Source of the DNA: Anammoximicrobium sp032229885
GTDB lineage: Bacteria > Planctomycetota > Planctomycetia > Pirellulales > Pirellulaceae
Length of the DNA stretch: 20,776 bases
Reading direction: 5' to 3'
NCBI GenBank assembly: GCA_032229885.1
Contig: JAVYAJ010000075.1
Location: 1 to 20,776, forward strand
The notes under the pieces are model-generated. The model was not told the DNA's origin. It worked only from the letters and a program-made list of their open reading frames with translations, and did not search any database. This document shows positions 1 through 7,906 of the stretch, one piece after another. Each line of letters begins with the position of its first letter. Position 1 is the stretch's first letter. The translations under genes and the position numbers were made by a program.

Positions 1-334
1 CCCCCACGGCATACGTGGCCTGCGCGGCAAAGCCCCCGCCGGCCTGCCCGAGCAGCACCGAGACGCTGTGGCTCGAGTCGCTCGCCGTGACGATGTCCAG
101 TCGTCCGTCGCCGTTGACGTCCCCCAAGGCTACGGAATATGGAGACGAGCCGACGTTAAATTGCTCGCCGGGAAACAGACCGTGCGAGCCGAGCGATGCA
201 CCATTGAGTACACGGCGATCTTCTAAGGCTTCGAGAGCCAACCGCAGGAATCGGGATCGTTCGTGCTGGCGGTCGGCCAGAGTGCCGAGTAGCGGAGAAC
301 CGGGATGTTTGTTTCTTCGGGTTCGTGTGGACAT
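1..334 (-). CDS. FG-GAP/VCBS repeat protein, N-terminal part (runs off left edge)
   Basis: The first 111 codons are visible on the minus strand; the rest lies beyond position 1. The ATG at 334-332 follows GAAGG with an 8-base gap. Residues 34-43 read LEALEDRRVL, resembling the N-terminal 'LExLExRxLL' tag of many large secreted planctomycete proteins, within a basic N-terminus (RTRRNKH). Residues 59-111 form the beginning of an FG-GAP/VCBS beta-propeller repeat: a calcium-loop pattern D72-x-N74-x-D76-G-x-x-D80 followed by IVTAS and SVSVLLG. Such proteins are usually extracellular or surface-bound, with blades repeating the loop; ligand and total length cannot be judged here. It is transcribed away from the repeat-rich gap at 335-1544. 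Family assignment is firm, the exact role unknown. Confidence 0.88.
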   Translation of the reverse strand, partial: MSTRTRRNKHPGSPLLGTLADRQHERSRFLRLALEALEDRRVLNGASLGSHGLFPGEQFNVGSSPYSVALGDVNGDGRLDIVTASDSSHSVSVLLGQAGGGFAAQATYAVG

Positions 335-532
335 CAGAGGGACCTTCGCAATGTGCTGAGAAACGACAAAAACAAAGAGTTGTCCATGAGCGACCAGGAC
401 ACCCACTAAAGCCTGCTGTTCACCCTGCTAAAAATAACCATTCGCTTCAGCATGTCAAGTTCCGGATTCTTGAAAGGTCCGTTTTGTTTTCGGGCGACCA
501 AACCTAGTTCCGTTAGAGTCTTGCTCCGTATC

Positions 533-553
533 ATGCGCGCACTGTGCGCGCAT
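533..553. repeat. Perfect 9-bp hairpin
   Basis: ATGCGCGCA (533-541) and TGCGCGCAT (545-553) are perfectly complementary around a CTG loop. There is no T-tract on either side, so it is not a standard intrinsic terminator. It could be a protein-binding palindrome or a chance GC-rich hairpin. Confidence 0.5.
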
Positions 554-660
554 CTTGCACACTGGTCCGTACAGTACGCTTGTGGGTTATGGGCACTAGC
601 CCGCAGTAAGTGAAATTGGCATTGCATGACTGTTGCGCAGCACAGACGACAGGGAGCGTA

Positions 661-720
661 TTGGCCGAAGGCCATCATCAACGTGTCACCGCGGTCCGCA
701 TGAATATGGCCTTTGGCCAA
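661..720. repeat. 15-bp inverted repeat, 30-base spacer
   Basis: TTGGCCGAAGGCCAT (661-675) matches the reverse complement of ATGGCCTTTGGCCAA (706-720) at 14 of 15 positions. Each arm is itself nearly palindromic (GGCC-xxx-GGCC). The pair lies in the gene-poor region beside the larger inverted repeat at 739-935 and may be part of the same decayed element. Confidence 0.55.
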
Positions 721-738
721 AAGCGGCACACGCGCGGC

Positions 739-935
739 ACCAGCCCTGGGACGTTGCCCTTGTCTTTACCCAGATTTTTCGCTTCATCGAAGAGTAGAGC
801 TTGGGGGCGGACGCCGGCGCGTTGCGGCTGATAGGCGTTTGGCCGATCAGCCGCGGGGCGCTGAACTTGCGTTGCAATTTCGATCCGAACTCGAAACATG
901 TGGGTAAAGACAAGGGCGTTGCTCCAGGCTGCGGT
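739..935. repeat. Imperfect long inverted repeat (two inverted ~95-bp copies)
   Basis: GCCCTTGTCTTTACCCA (756-772) is repeated perfectly as its reverse complement at 901-917. Weaker matches continue outward (CCTGG blocks) and inward (TTTCG, CGAA). In the middle GCGGCTGAT (824-832) and ATCAGCCGC (845-853) form a second perfect 9-bp stem. The whole thus resembles two head-to-head copies of one unit. Both copies read GKDKG followed by P-G in opposite strands, an outcome of the inverted duplication. It may be a decayed MITE or dispersed repeat; no transposase is present. Confidence 0.6.
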
Positions 936-1544
936 AATCGGAGGCGTTCGGCCAAACAGATTCGGCGCGTATTTGCACTCAAACTGGCAACAACGGAATC
1001 GGTAGTAGCTTAAGAAATTGACTGCGTCAGTCGCACGCTGTGTGGACGATCGGCAGGATACGGCTCGGTGCGGCTGTGATCGGTGCCAACAAGGCGCGGC
1101 GGGGCGGGGCGAGGTCGCGCCGAGGCGGGTCGAGCAACCACTGCGTGGGCCGCCCGTTCACGGCTCGGCGTCGCCGGTTCGCGTCTCTTTGCCGCCACGC
1201 GGTCCTCGTCGCTCGTCCCAGGACCACGAGCCGGCGGCGAACCCTCCGTGGCGTCGTCGTGTGCGCTGTCCGCCCCCATCCGCCCACCGCACACCGTAAG
1301 TTGACACGTGTGCCCACGAGACTTTTCGATCTGGGGGAAACCGGGGGCACTTCTCCAGGTTTTCAACGCCTGTCTTCCCCCACAAAGTTGACGCCTTCGG
1401 TGCGGCACGGGATACTGGGTTCGCCGTGTTTTCGTATCTCGCTGCGTCGTCCCAACATCGTCCGGGCGTCGTCCTAACTGGCGGTCGGCCGTGTCAGCAT
1501 ATCGTGGCGGCCGATCCTCGGCCTTATGTGATCGAGGTCTTCCA

Positions 1545-3197
1545 ATGACGTTCTGTCCCTCTGTTGCGCGACTCGCGTCCAAACGCGATTCATCTCGCCA
1601 ATGGCGACCTCGCCTGGCGACGGTCGCTCTTGTCATCGTCAGCTTTGGTTTGTGGATAGCTGCAGAGAAACAGGGCTTCAGCGCCGATGGTCCGCGGGCG
1701 CCGAACATCGTCTTGATACTTGCCGACGACATGGGCTTTTCGGACCTGGGCTGCTACGGCGGCGAGATCCGGACGCCGCACCTGGACAGCCTCGCGGCGA
1801 GCGGGTTGCGATTCTCGCAGTTTTATAACTGCGCGTTGTGCGGCCCTTCGCGGGCTGCGTTGATGACCGGATTGCACCCGCACCAGGTCGGCGTCTTCAA
1901 CTGGACGGGCGTGCTCGACGACCGCTGCGTGACGGCCTTCGAGCTGTTCAAGGCGGCTGGATACGCCACGTGCGCCGCCGGACGACTGGACATGGTCACC
2001 GCCGAAAATTGGCGGGATCCGGCATCCGTCGCGAAGTATGTCGACCATTTCCTCGGCAGCCTGGGAGGCCAGCCGGGGCCCGGCAACTATTTCAAGGCGA
2101 TCCGAGACAAACCGTTCTATCGCGATGACGAACCGTTCACGTTGCCCGACGAAGCCTACAAGACCGACTTGATCACGGATTTCGCTGTCGAGTTCATCAC
2201 GACGGCCGCGGCGGGTGACCGACCCTTCTTTCTCTATCTATCGCACTATGCGCCCCACTGGCCGCTGCACGCCAAGCCGGAAGACATCGCAAAATACCGG
2301 CGGCTGTACCGGACGCTTGGCTGGGATGCGCTGCGGGCCGGGCGTCGCCAGCGGCTGGTCGAACAAGGACTGGTCGACGATCGGTGTCGGCTTGCGGCTC
2401 GCGAGCCTCACATCCCCGCATGGCAAGATGCGGCGAACAAGGATTGGGAAGCCGAACGCATGGCGGTGTACGCGGCGCAGGTCGATTGTCTGGATCAGGG
2501 CGTCGGTCGCGTCTTGGACGCGCTTCGCCGGACGCAAGCTGACCGCAACACGCTCGTGATCTTTCTTTCCGACAACGGCGCGTCGGATCAGGCATGGACG
2601 AAACCACTGGATGAACCGGGGCGGACGTGGCGGCTCGACGGAACGCCCACGCGGCTCGGCAATACGCCGCGTGTCTGGCCGGGACCTGCCGACACGTTCG
2701 TCACCGCGGGTCCGGCATGGGCCGCCGTATCCAATGCACCGTTTCGCGGCCACAAGGCGACGAACCACGAAGGCGGCATCGCGACGCCGTGCATCGTCTG
2801 GTGGCCGCCGGTCATCACGCAGCCGGGCGCGATCTCGCACGAACTCGGACACTTTGTCGACATCCTCGCCACGTGCCTGGACGTGGCGGGCATTGCGTAT
2901 CCGACCGAGTTCCATGGTCGAAGCGTGCAACCGCCGGCCGGCAAGAGCCTGCTGCCCATCTTCCGCGGCGACCAACGCATAGGCCACCGGTCGTTGTGCT
3001 GGGCGACCGCCGGTTGCCGAGCGGTCCGCCTGGGGTCCTGGAAACTGGTATCATCGAAAGATGGCCCGTGGGAACTGTACGACCTGGACCGGGATCGCAG
3101 CGAATCGACCGACCTGGCGAAACACGAGCCCGAACGTGTCCGGCAGATGGCCCGACTGTTTGACCAGTGGCGACGCCGCAACCCGACGAACAACTGA
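1545..3197 (+). CDS. Secreted sulfatase (arylsulfatase family, formylglycine type)
   Basis: A 550-residue member of the alkaline-phosphatase-fold sulfatases, which hydrolyse sulfate esters, in planctomycetes mostly on sulfated polysaccharides. The ATG at 1545 is chosen over the upstream ATG at 1491 because GAGG lies 7 bases before it and a signal peptide then begins sensibly: basic stretch, then hydrophobic LATVALVIVSFGLWIAA near residues 24-40. Seen motifs: metal-binding ADD at 61-62; CGPSR at 99-103, with Cys99 the residue converted to formylglycine; HYAPHWPLH near 234-242; LSDNG at 342-346 with metal ligands Asp343 and Asn344; FRGHK...EGG with Lys404. Length is normal for the family. The maturase (formylglycine-generating enzyme) is not in this window. 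It appears to be a single-gene transcript, with a hairpin directly at its stop codon. Substrate cannot be predicted. Confidence 0.95.
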   Translation: MTFCPSVARLASKRDSSRQWRPRLATVALVIVSFGLWIAAEKQGFSADGPRAPNIVLILADDMGFSDLGCYGGEIRTPHLDSLAASGLRFSQFYNCALCGPSRAALMTGLHPHQVGVFNWTGVLDDRCVTAFELFKAAGYATCAAGRLDMVTAENWRDPASVAKYVDHFLGSLGGQPGPGNYFKAIRDKPFYRDDEPFTLPDEAYKTDLITDFAVEFITTAAAGDRPFFLYLSHYAPHWPLHAKPEDIAKYRRLYRTLGWDALRAGRRQRLVEQGLVDDRCRLAAREPHIPAWQDAANKDWEAERMAVYAAQVDCLDQGVGRVLDALRRTQADRNTLVIFLSDNGASDQAWTKPLDEPGRTWRLDGTPTRLGNTPRVWPGPADTFVTAGPAWAAVSNAPFRGHKATNHEGGIATPCIVWWPPVITQPGAISHELGHFVDILATCLDVAGIAYPTEFHGRSVQPPAGKSLLPIFRGDQRIGHRSLCWATAGCRAVRLGSWKLVSSKDGPWELYDLDRDRSESTDLAKHEPERVRQMARLFDQWRRRNPTNN

Positions 3198-3264
3198 CAT
3201 GTTGCGCACACACGGGCAAGCGCTGCCGTAGATGCGGCATCTTGCCGCATGTCTACAACATGTC
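3196..3264 (+). terminator. Nested hairpin at the sulfatase stop codon
   Basis: An outer 9-bp stem GACATGTTG (3196-3204) / CAACATGTC (3256-3264) encloses an inner hairpin GTAGA-TGCGGCA (3228-3239) / TGCCGCA-TG-TCTAC (3243-3256), loop TCT. The outer stem begins inside the stop codon. No T-tract follows, so termination is a plausible role but not shown. The inner hairpin belongs to the REP-like family also found at 5827-5848. Confidence 0.45.
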
Positions 3265-4095
3265 GCGCGGACGCGGGTGATCGAGCTGTACTACTAATCT
3301 CAAACATCGGGAACTTGTTGACAGTGTTTTCAGGCAGCGACAGAGTTACGTGTTGAAGGGTCATATCTTGTGCTTGCAGTAGCTCGGTGTCCTCTGCGTC
3401 TCTGCGTTTCATCGACGTCCTTGCGCGAACGAACTGGCCGGACTACAGGAAAATACGTTTTGGAAACGCAGAGACGCAGAGGACGCTGAGATTTCGGCGC
3501 CCCGCCGTAGCCGGGAGAGACGTGACAGGCGACTCACGGCGGCTGGACACGGCTGGACACGGATAGCAGGGATGAAGAAAAACGATTAGACACGATGTCT
3601 TTATTCGTGTGATTCATGGTCCTCCCCAATATTTCTCAGCCCTTGTTTGGTTGCGGCTGCGGGCTGCGCTAGGTTGGTCGCAACGACAGCGGCTGCGTCT
3701 CGCATCCATTTCGGAGCGCCAATTTCCCTTGTCGGCAATTCTTCGGTAGGTTCGCGAGCCTTCGCGGCTACGACGGCGCGTGGTCCGGCCGAACTAACGC
3801 TTTTGTCCGACGGGGACGCGTCGTGTCGTGTCGCGTCTGTCCGTTCGGCTCGTTTGGTTCCTTCGGATCCTTGTGGCCCGCGCACGGCGTCGGGCCGTCT
3901 TTGGGCCGTCGAGTCGGTGGACGAGGCCTGACTACAATTGCCAATGGCGGTCCGGTGGTGTTCAATTTTTCATTGTGGGTAGCCGCACTCGCCCGAGTAC
4001 GGAATTCCCGCGCTCGGGCAACCGCGGTTGCCCCGAGGCTTCGTTTCGACGATCCAGCAAGACAAACCCGCCTGCGCCGATCTGAGGCGTGCTCG
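3265..4095. other. Gene-free stretch with dispersed-repeat fragments
   Basis: No coding sequence could be supported. The stretch holds the 22-bp inverted repeat at 3389-3484, a direct repeat GGCTGGACAC x2 at 3541-3560 and, further on, frames with low-complexity translations but no domain. The last ~200 bases should carry the promoter of the gene starting at 4096; I see no clear -35/-10 pair. Confidence 0.55.
3389..3484. repeat. Perfect 22-bp inverted repeat (CGCAGAGACGCAGAG type)
   Basis: The 22 bases at 3389-3410 (core CCTCTGCGTCTCTGCG) recur exactly in reverse complement at 3463-3484, separated by 52 bases. The arm has an internal octamer-like repeat (CTCTGCGT, CTCTGCGT). Similar 'ctctgcgtctctgcg' text is, to my knowledge, a dispersed intergenic repeat in several bacterial genomes. 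It could form a cruciform or a long RNA hairpin; function unknown. Confidence 0.7.
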
Positions 4096-5377
4096 ATGAA
4101 ACGCGTTTTATTCCAGTCGGTGTTCATCTTCTGCTGTGCGGCCGCGCTGCCGCTCGTGGCGTCGCTGCCGCTCGTCCGGACGGCCAGCGCCGAGCCGAAT
4201 CCAGCGAGCGGCGAAGCGGCGCAGGCCGCGCAGGCGACGGTCGTTGTCAACGCCTGCGATCTGGGCGCCGTCGCCGACGGCAAGACAGAACGTTGCAGAG
4301 GCAATCCAGGCGGCCATCGACCGAGTAGCTCGCACCGGCGGGCGCGTGGTGCTGCCCGCCGCCGAGCGACCCTATTTGATCGGGCGCACGCTGAGGATCG
4401 CCGCCGACAACATCGAGCTAGACGCAACGGGGGCCACGATCCAGTTGGCCGACGGCGCCAGCTCGCACAAGAAAGTGCACTGCCTGCTGGTGACCGGCAC
4501 GGAAAGCAGGCCGATCCGCGGGATCGTCGTGCGCGGACTGACCGTCGATGCGAACTACTGGCAGCAGCAGAACGCGGCCCAGCCGCGGGGCATCGAGTGT
4601 CGCTGGGCCAGCGAGGTCTTGTTCGATCGGGTGACCGTACGCCGCGCGTGGGTGTCGCTGGCGTTCGCTCGAGGCAGCAGCCACTGCGAAGCGCGGGATT
4701 GTGTCGTCACGCAATGGCACAACGACGGCTTTGACGCCAACGGCGATGGCGTGACGCGCAGCGCACATCACATCCGATTCGTCCGCTGCCGCGCGGTCGA
4801 CAGCCCCGACGAGTCGGCCGGTGGCCTACCGGGGCGCAGGGACGATGCCTGGGAGATCGAGGACGGCGCGACCGACATCGAATTGGTGGATTGCGTGGTG
4901 AGGAACGCGGGCGGCAAGGCTTTTGGCGTCCGCAATCATCCGCCGACCGGGCGACACACGCGAAACGTCCAGTTCATCCGTTTTCAGGCGACCGACGCGG
5001 GGCCGGGCTGGATCGCCAGCCGCACGCACGACAACAGCGTTGCTGGCATTCAACTGACCGACTGTCAGATGGATGCGGGTTTGAAGTTGCAGGGCCCCAT
5101 CCGCGACTTGCGAATCAGGGGCGGCCGTTTCGCCGGGCCGATCACATCAGGCATCGACGGCGGGGTCGGACCGCTCAGAAACGCCGAGGTCGTCGGCGCC
5201 GAGATCGAATCGCTGCACGTCAATCTGAAGCCGAGTCACGACGGCGCCGAGGCTTACCAGCCCACGTTCACATTGCGACAGGTCAAGCTCGCGAAACGGC
5301 CCATTGTCGAGGGCGCCGCCGAGCACCTGCGCCTCGAGGATTGCCAACTGCCAACGGACCACGATGTACACCGCTGA
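4096..5377 (+). pseudogene. Right-handed beta-helix (pectate-lyase-like) secreted protein, frameshifted
   Basis: The ATG at 4096 follows TGAGG with an 8-base gap and encodes a signal peptide (MKRVLFQSVFIFCCAAALPL... ending near TASA). The frame reads NACDLGAVADGKT, the usual opening of pectate-lyase-3/GH28-type beta-helix proteins, and is then lost at about 4285-4289. Homology resumes in the next frame from 4289 as NVAEAIQAAIDRV, TGGRVVLP and YLIGRTL, the expected continuation (family pattern DGKTDNTxAIQAAID). Two bases were lost or one gained. Downstream, regular beta-helix rungs continue (IRGIVVRGLTVDAN, VLFDRVTVRRAWVSL, IELVDCVVRNAGG) to the stop at 5377, giving about 427 residues in total. 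The family includes polysaccharide lyases, hydrolases and non-enzymatic helices; catalytic identity is open. A sequencing error would make this an intact gene. Confidence 0.85.
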
Positions 5378-5491
5378 CCGGGCACGTGGACCGAAAGGGC
5401 ATACAGACGTCCTGAAATGCCCTTGAAATGCCAGCGCACACTGGAGCTAGCACGCGCGTCGCGTGCGAGGCCAGCGCGCCGGCCGGGGGCC

Positions 5492-5827
5492 CTAGTGCCA
5501 CAAATCGGAATTGGCAGGTCACTACAGCCAAACTTTCGCCAGTCTGTGCAACGTCGCAAGTCGGGGTTATGACCATGACGACTGGTTACTATCCAGCTTG
5601 CCAGTTGAAATGCGTCCGTCGGGGGCTTGTGCAGCGTTGGAGGGCCACGCTCCGTCGTGGCCGTAACTAGGCGGACGCGACGGAGCGCGTCCCTCCAGAA
5701 CGGCGCACTGCCCTGCGCTCGCTGTCTAGCCATTGTGATCACCAGGTATCTCGTCCGAGCTCGTTTTTCTGGTAATCTGGGACGGCTTCCGTTTCCAGGT
5801 CCCATAAATTCCGATTTGCAGCACTAG
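5492..5827. mobile_element. MITE-like element with 21-bp terminal inverted repeats
   Basis: CTAGTGCCACAAATCGGAAT(T) at 5492-5512 is matched at 19 of 21 positions by the reverse complement of 5807-5827. The element is 336 bp, has no transposase frame, and both ends carry CTAG. IS630/Tc1-mariner elements duplicate TA and IS630 itself favours CTAG targets, so an IS630-mobilised MITE is a reasonable guess; because CTAG is palindromic it cannot be told apart from part of the repeat. A pair of covarying palindromes sits inside at 5639-5696. Confidence 0.6.
5639..5696. repeat. Inverted pair of REP-like palindromes with compensatory changes
   Basis: Two related units face each other: GGAGGGCCACGCTCCGTCG (5639-5657) and, in reverse complement, 5678-5696 (15-16 of 19 match). 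Each unit also folds alone: GGCCACG-CTCCGT-CGTGGCC at 5643-5662, and on the opposite strand GGACGCG-CTCCGT-CGCGTCC at 5692-5673. The loop CTCCGT is identical while stem positions differ in a compensated way, as expected of a selected or replicating palindrome family (REP/BIME-like). Confidence 0.7.
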
Positions 5828-5848
5828 TAGACGCGGCATCCTGCCGCG
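5827..5848. repeat. REP-like hairpin, second copy of GTAGAyGCGGCA family
   Basis: GTAGA then CGCGGCA-TCC-TGCCGCG (stem 5832-5838 / 5842-5848). The copy at 3228-3249 reads GTAGA then TGCGGCA-TCT-TGCCGCA. The outermost pair changes from T-A to C-G in a compensated manner. It abuts the right end of the MITE-like element. Confidence 0.6.
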
Positions 5849-5976
5849 CCCCGGCAGGACTCGCGCGTTTCGCGAAACTACGGCAGAGAAGGGATTTTTC
5901 GCTATTTACGCCGAAAGAGGGAAAGATTACGATGTGACAGCAAGGGACAAGGACCGGTTCCCGATGGAGCTCCCCG

Positions 5977-7731
5977 ATGAACGGATTCACCTTGCTGATC
6001 GCCACGGCTCTGCTGGGCGTGGACTACGGTTGGCAACCGACCAGCGACGGGCAGCTCGAGTATATCATCCAGCTCGAGCCTGTCACGCTGATCGCGCTGC
6101 GCGAAGGACAGGAAATCGTCAGCCAGGTCGATCCTTTGGTGCGCGGCGTCCGCCGCTTCCGCATCCGAGTAGGCAGCGACGTCGTGCCTCGTCTGGGAAC
6201 GTTGCCACCTGACAATCTCGTACCGACTGCGTCGGCGCCACCGCCCGCGGGAGTGACTTATGGCTGGCAGGTCGCTGCCGGGGGGCAAGTCGAATTTCTT
6301 GTCCAAATTGCGCCCGAGCGGTTAGCCACGCTAACGAACGAACCGATCGTCGGCGAGCTGCCGGCCGAGCTGAGAAATGTCGCCCGGGTACGGATTCGCG
6401 CAGGCGTCGGCGCCCTGCCGCGCCAGCCGCTCGCCCCGACCTCGCAGCTGCCGCTCGCCGCTCAGCCCATCGCTTCCGGCGTCGCGGCAGGCGCGGCCGG
6501 GCCGGTTGCTGCGACAGGCGCGAGTCCGCTCGGCGCAAACCCCACCGGTGCAAACCCCAACGGCGCAAATCCGGGCCTCGCGGGGGGCGGGACGACCGCC
6601 GCAAACGGAATCAATCCCACGAGCGCTCAAGCGGCTGCCACTCCGGGCAGCGCAGGGCGGCAGCCATCGCGCTATGACCCGCCACCACCCCGCCGTCCCG
6701 CGTCTGTCGGGATTCCAGCGACGGATGCGGGCTCGCATTCGATCTATGCGGCGTCCCCCGAGCCGACCAACCCTCCGGCTGGATCGCCAGGGCGGATCGA
6801 ACCAGGTTTGGCCGCCAATGGAACCTGGCCGCAGACGCCTCCCTCTGCCGGCTACCAGGCGGCGGCGTCGGGGCAGAGCAATGCAACCGATAATCCGTTC
6901 ATCGTGACCGGCCAGACATTTTCGGGAAACGGTTTTACTCCGGCCGGCGAGGGCGCCTCGCCGCTGGTCGCGAATCCCGGCCAGCCGCCGTTGTCCGATC
7001 CGGGCGACCAGCGCGGATGGGGCTCCGAGCCGTCACGCGCAGCCGGGCCGGCGAGCGTCGCGCCGCCGTGGGGCACCCCGGACGACCGGTTCACGACGGA
7101 CCGCGGCCAATGGACCGCTAGTCCATCGTCTGTGTCGCCACCCGCCACGGGCTATGCGCCGTTGGTCTCACTGCCTGCGTCCGCCGTCGCACCGCCCGCC
7201 GCACCTGCCGCATCGTCGGCTCTGCCCACGAGCTGGCCGACTTCTTCCTTTCCCCCTCGGTCACCCGGAGAGATGGCGTCTCCGTTCCTCGGCAATCAGA
7301 CGGCATGGACGGGAACAATCGATACGCAAACAGCGCCCGCTCGGCCGTCCACACAGATCCAGCCATCGGTCGTCCAGGATGTTGGCCTGTCGGACAGCGC
7401 ATCTGCTCCAAGAAAAGGCTCCGATTTTTGGACGGAGCTGAGCGAAGCAAGCCAAGCCTCCGACGCCGAGCGCCTGCGCGAAGAATCTCGGACGAACGGC
7501 GCTGCGGACAAGCCGTGGTGGCCGTTGACATTGGCGATGTTGGCCCTGTTCGCGTCGCTCGGCGGCAACCTGTACCTAGGCTGGATCGCGGTCGACGTCT
7601 ACCGTCGATATCTGGACATGGCCGACGAGGAATACGATGACGAGCCTGATTCTCCGCGGCAACACGACGAACGTCGCGAGGATTGGAACGCGCCCTCTCG
7701 ACGGCGCGAGCGAGCCACGGCGGGGGCCTGA
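5977..7731 (+). CDS. Unrecognised protein: duplicated N-terminal domain, long Pro/Ala-rich linker, C-terminal membrane helix
   Basis: 584 residues; ATG preceded by GGAG at an 8-base gap. A hydrophobic segment (FTLLIATALLGV, 4-15) may be a short signal or anchor. Two related ~57-residue units follow: residues 15-72 (VDYGWQPTSDGQLEYIIQL ... RFRIRVG...VPR) and 93-149 (VTYGWQVAAGGQVEFLVQI ... RVRIRAG...LPR), sharing YGWQ, GQ[LV]E[YF] and R[FV]RIR. Residues 150-500 are a low-complexity Pro/Ala/Gly/Ser linker with GANP[TNG] pentapeptides. A membrane helix lies at about 515-540 (PLTLAMLALFASLGGNLYLGW), followed by an acidic then basic tail. Topology and function are not known; I recognise no named family. 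It reads toward the aroE-like gene, convergent, with a 175-bp gap in which I see nothing. Start and reading frame are well supported by the domain duplication. Confidence 0.8.
   Translation: MNGFTLLIATALLGVDYGWQPTSDGQLEYIIQLEPVTLIALREGQEIVSQVDPLVRGVRRFRIRVGSDVVPRLGTLPPDNLVPTASAPPPAGVTYGWQVAAGGQVEFLVQIAPERLATLTNEPIVGELPAELRNVARVRIRAGVGALPRQPLAPTSQLPLAAQPIASGVAAGAAGPVAATGASPLGANPTGANPNGANPGLAGGGTTAANGINPTSAQAAATPGSAGRQPSRYDPPPPRRPASVGIPATDAGSHSIYAASPEPTNPPAGSPGRIEPGLAANGTWPQTPPSAGYQAAASGQSNATDNPFIVTGQTFSGNGFTPAGEGASPLVANPGQPPLSDPGDQRGWGSEPSRAAGPASVAPPWGTPDDRFTTDRGQWTASPSSVSPPATGYAPLVSLPASAVAPPAAPAASSALPTSWPTSSFPPRSPGEMASPFLGNQTAWTGTIDTQTAPARPSTQIQPSVVQDVGLSDSASAPRKGSDFWTELSEASQASDAERLREESRTNGAADKPWWPLTLAMLALFASLGGNLYLGWIAVDVYRRYLDMADEEYDDEPDSPRQHDERREDWNAPSRRRERATAGA
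6532..6576 (+). repeat. 15-bp tandem repeat inside CDS (GANP[TNG] x3)
   Basis: Three copies of a 15-base unit beginning GGCGCAAACCCC or GGTGCAAACCCC, encoding GANPT, GANPN, GANPG in the linker of the 5977-7731 protein. Length is a multiple of three, so copy-number change would keep the frame. Confidence 0.8.
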
Positions 7732-7906
7732 CGCGGGCGACGACCTGTCATCTCGGATCGGGGCGCGGTCGACACCAAAGCCTCGACGTGCCCATTGACG
7801 GCGCGCAAGCCGCAGTCGCCGATCGGGTCCCGTGGGTGGGCAGGCGGTACGAGCGCAGGCGATTGCCAGCGGCGTCCGAATTCGCACGGCGGCCGAGCGG
7901 CTGTCT

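Larger units (their letters stand above)
335..1544. other. Gene-poor stretch with inverted repeats
   Basis: About 1.2 kb between two divergent genes. Open frames exist on both strands but none shows a recognisable domain, a good ribosome-binding site or a frame clearly favoured over the others. The first ~350 bases look visibly less GC-rich than the neighbouring genes (by eye), which fits decayed or foreign DNA. Three hairpin or inverted-repeat structures are listed separately. From about 1080 to 1480 the sequence is very GC-rich and I see nothing there. The promoters of both flanking genes must lie here but no clear sigma-70 pair was found. Confidence 0.6.
5378..5976. other. Gene-free region occupied by a MITE-like element and REP-like hairpins
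   Basis: No frame here looks coding. Most of it is the 336-bp inverted-repeat-bounded element at 5492-5827, immediately followed by a REP-like hairpin at 5827-5848 and by a perfect 12-bp palindrome GTTTCGCGAAAC at 5867-5878, which could be an operator for the gene starting at 5977 or chance. Confidence 0.6.

Noticed and set aside
406..729. A 107-codon minus-strand frame in the first gap, with Cys-rich and Lys-rich parts
   Set aside because: No domain recognised, it runs through an inverted repeat, and no ribosome site was convincing. It could be a decayed fragment but cannot be supported.
4280..4295. Programmed ribosomal frameshift in the beta-helix gene
   Set aside because: There is no slippery heptamer or downstream pseudoknot evident, and this family is normally encoded in one frame.
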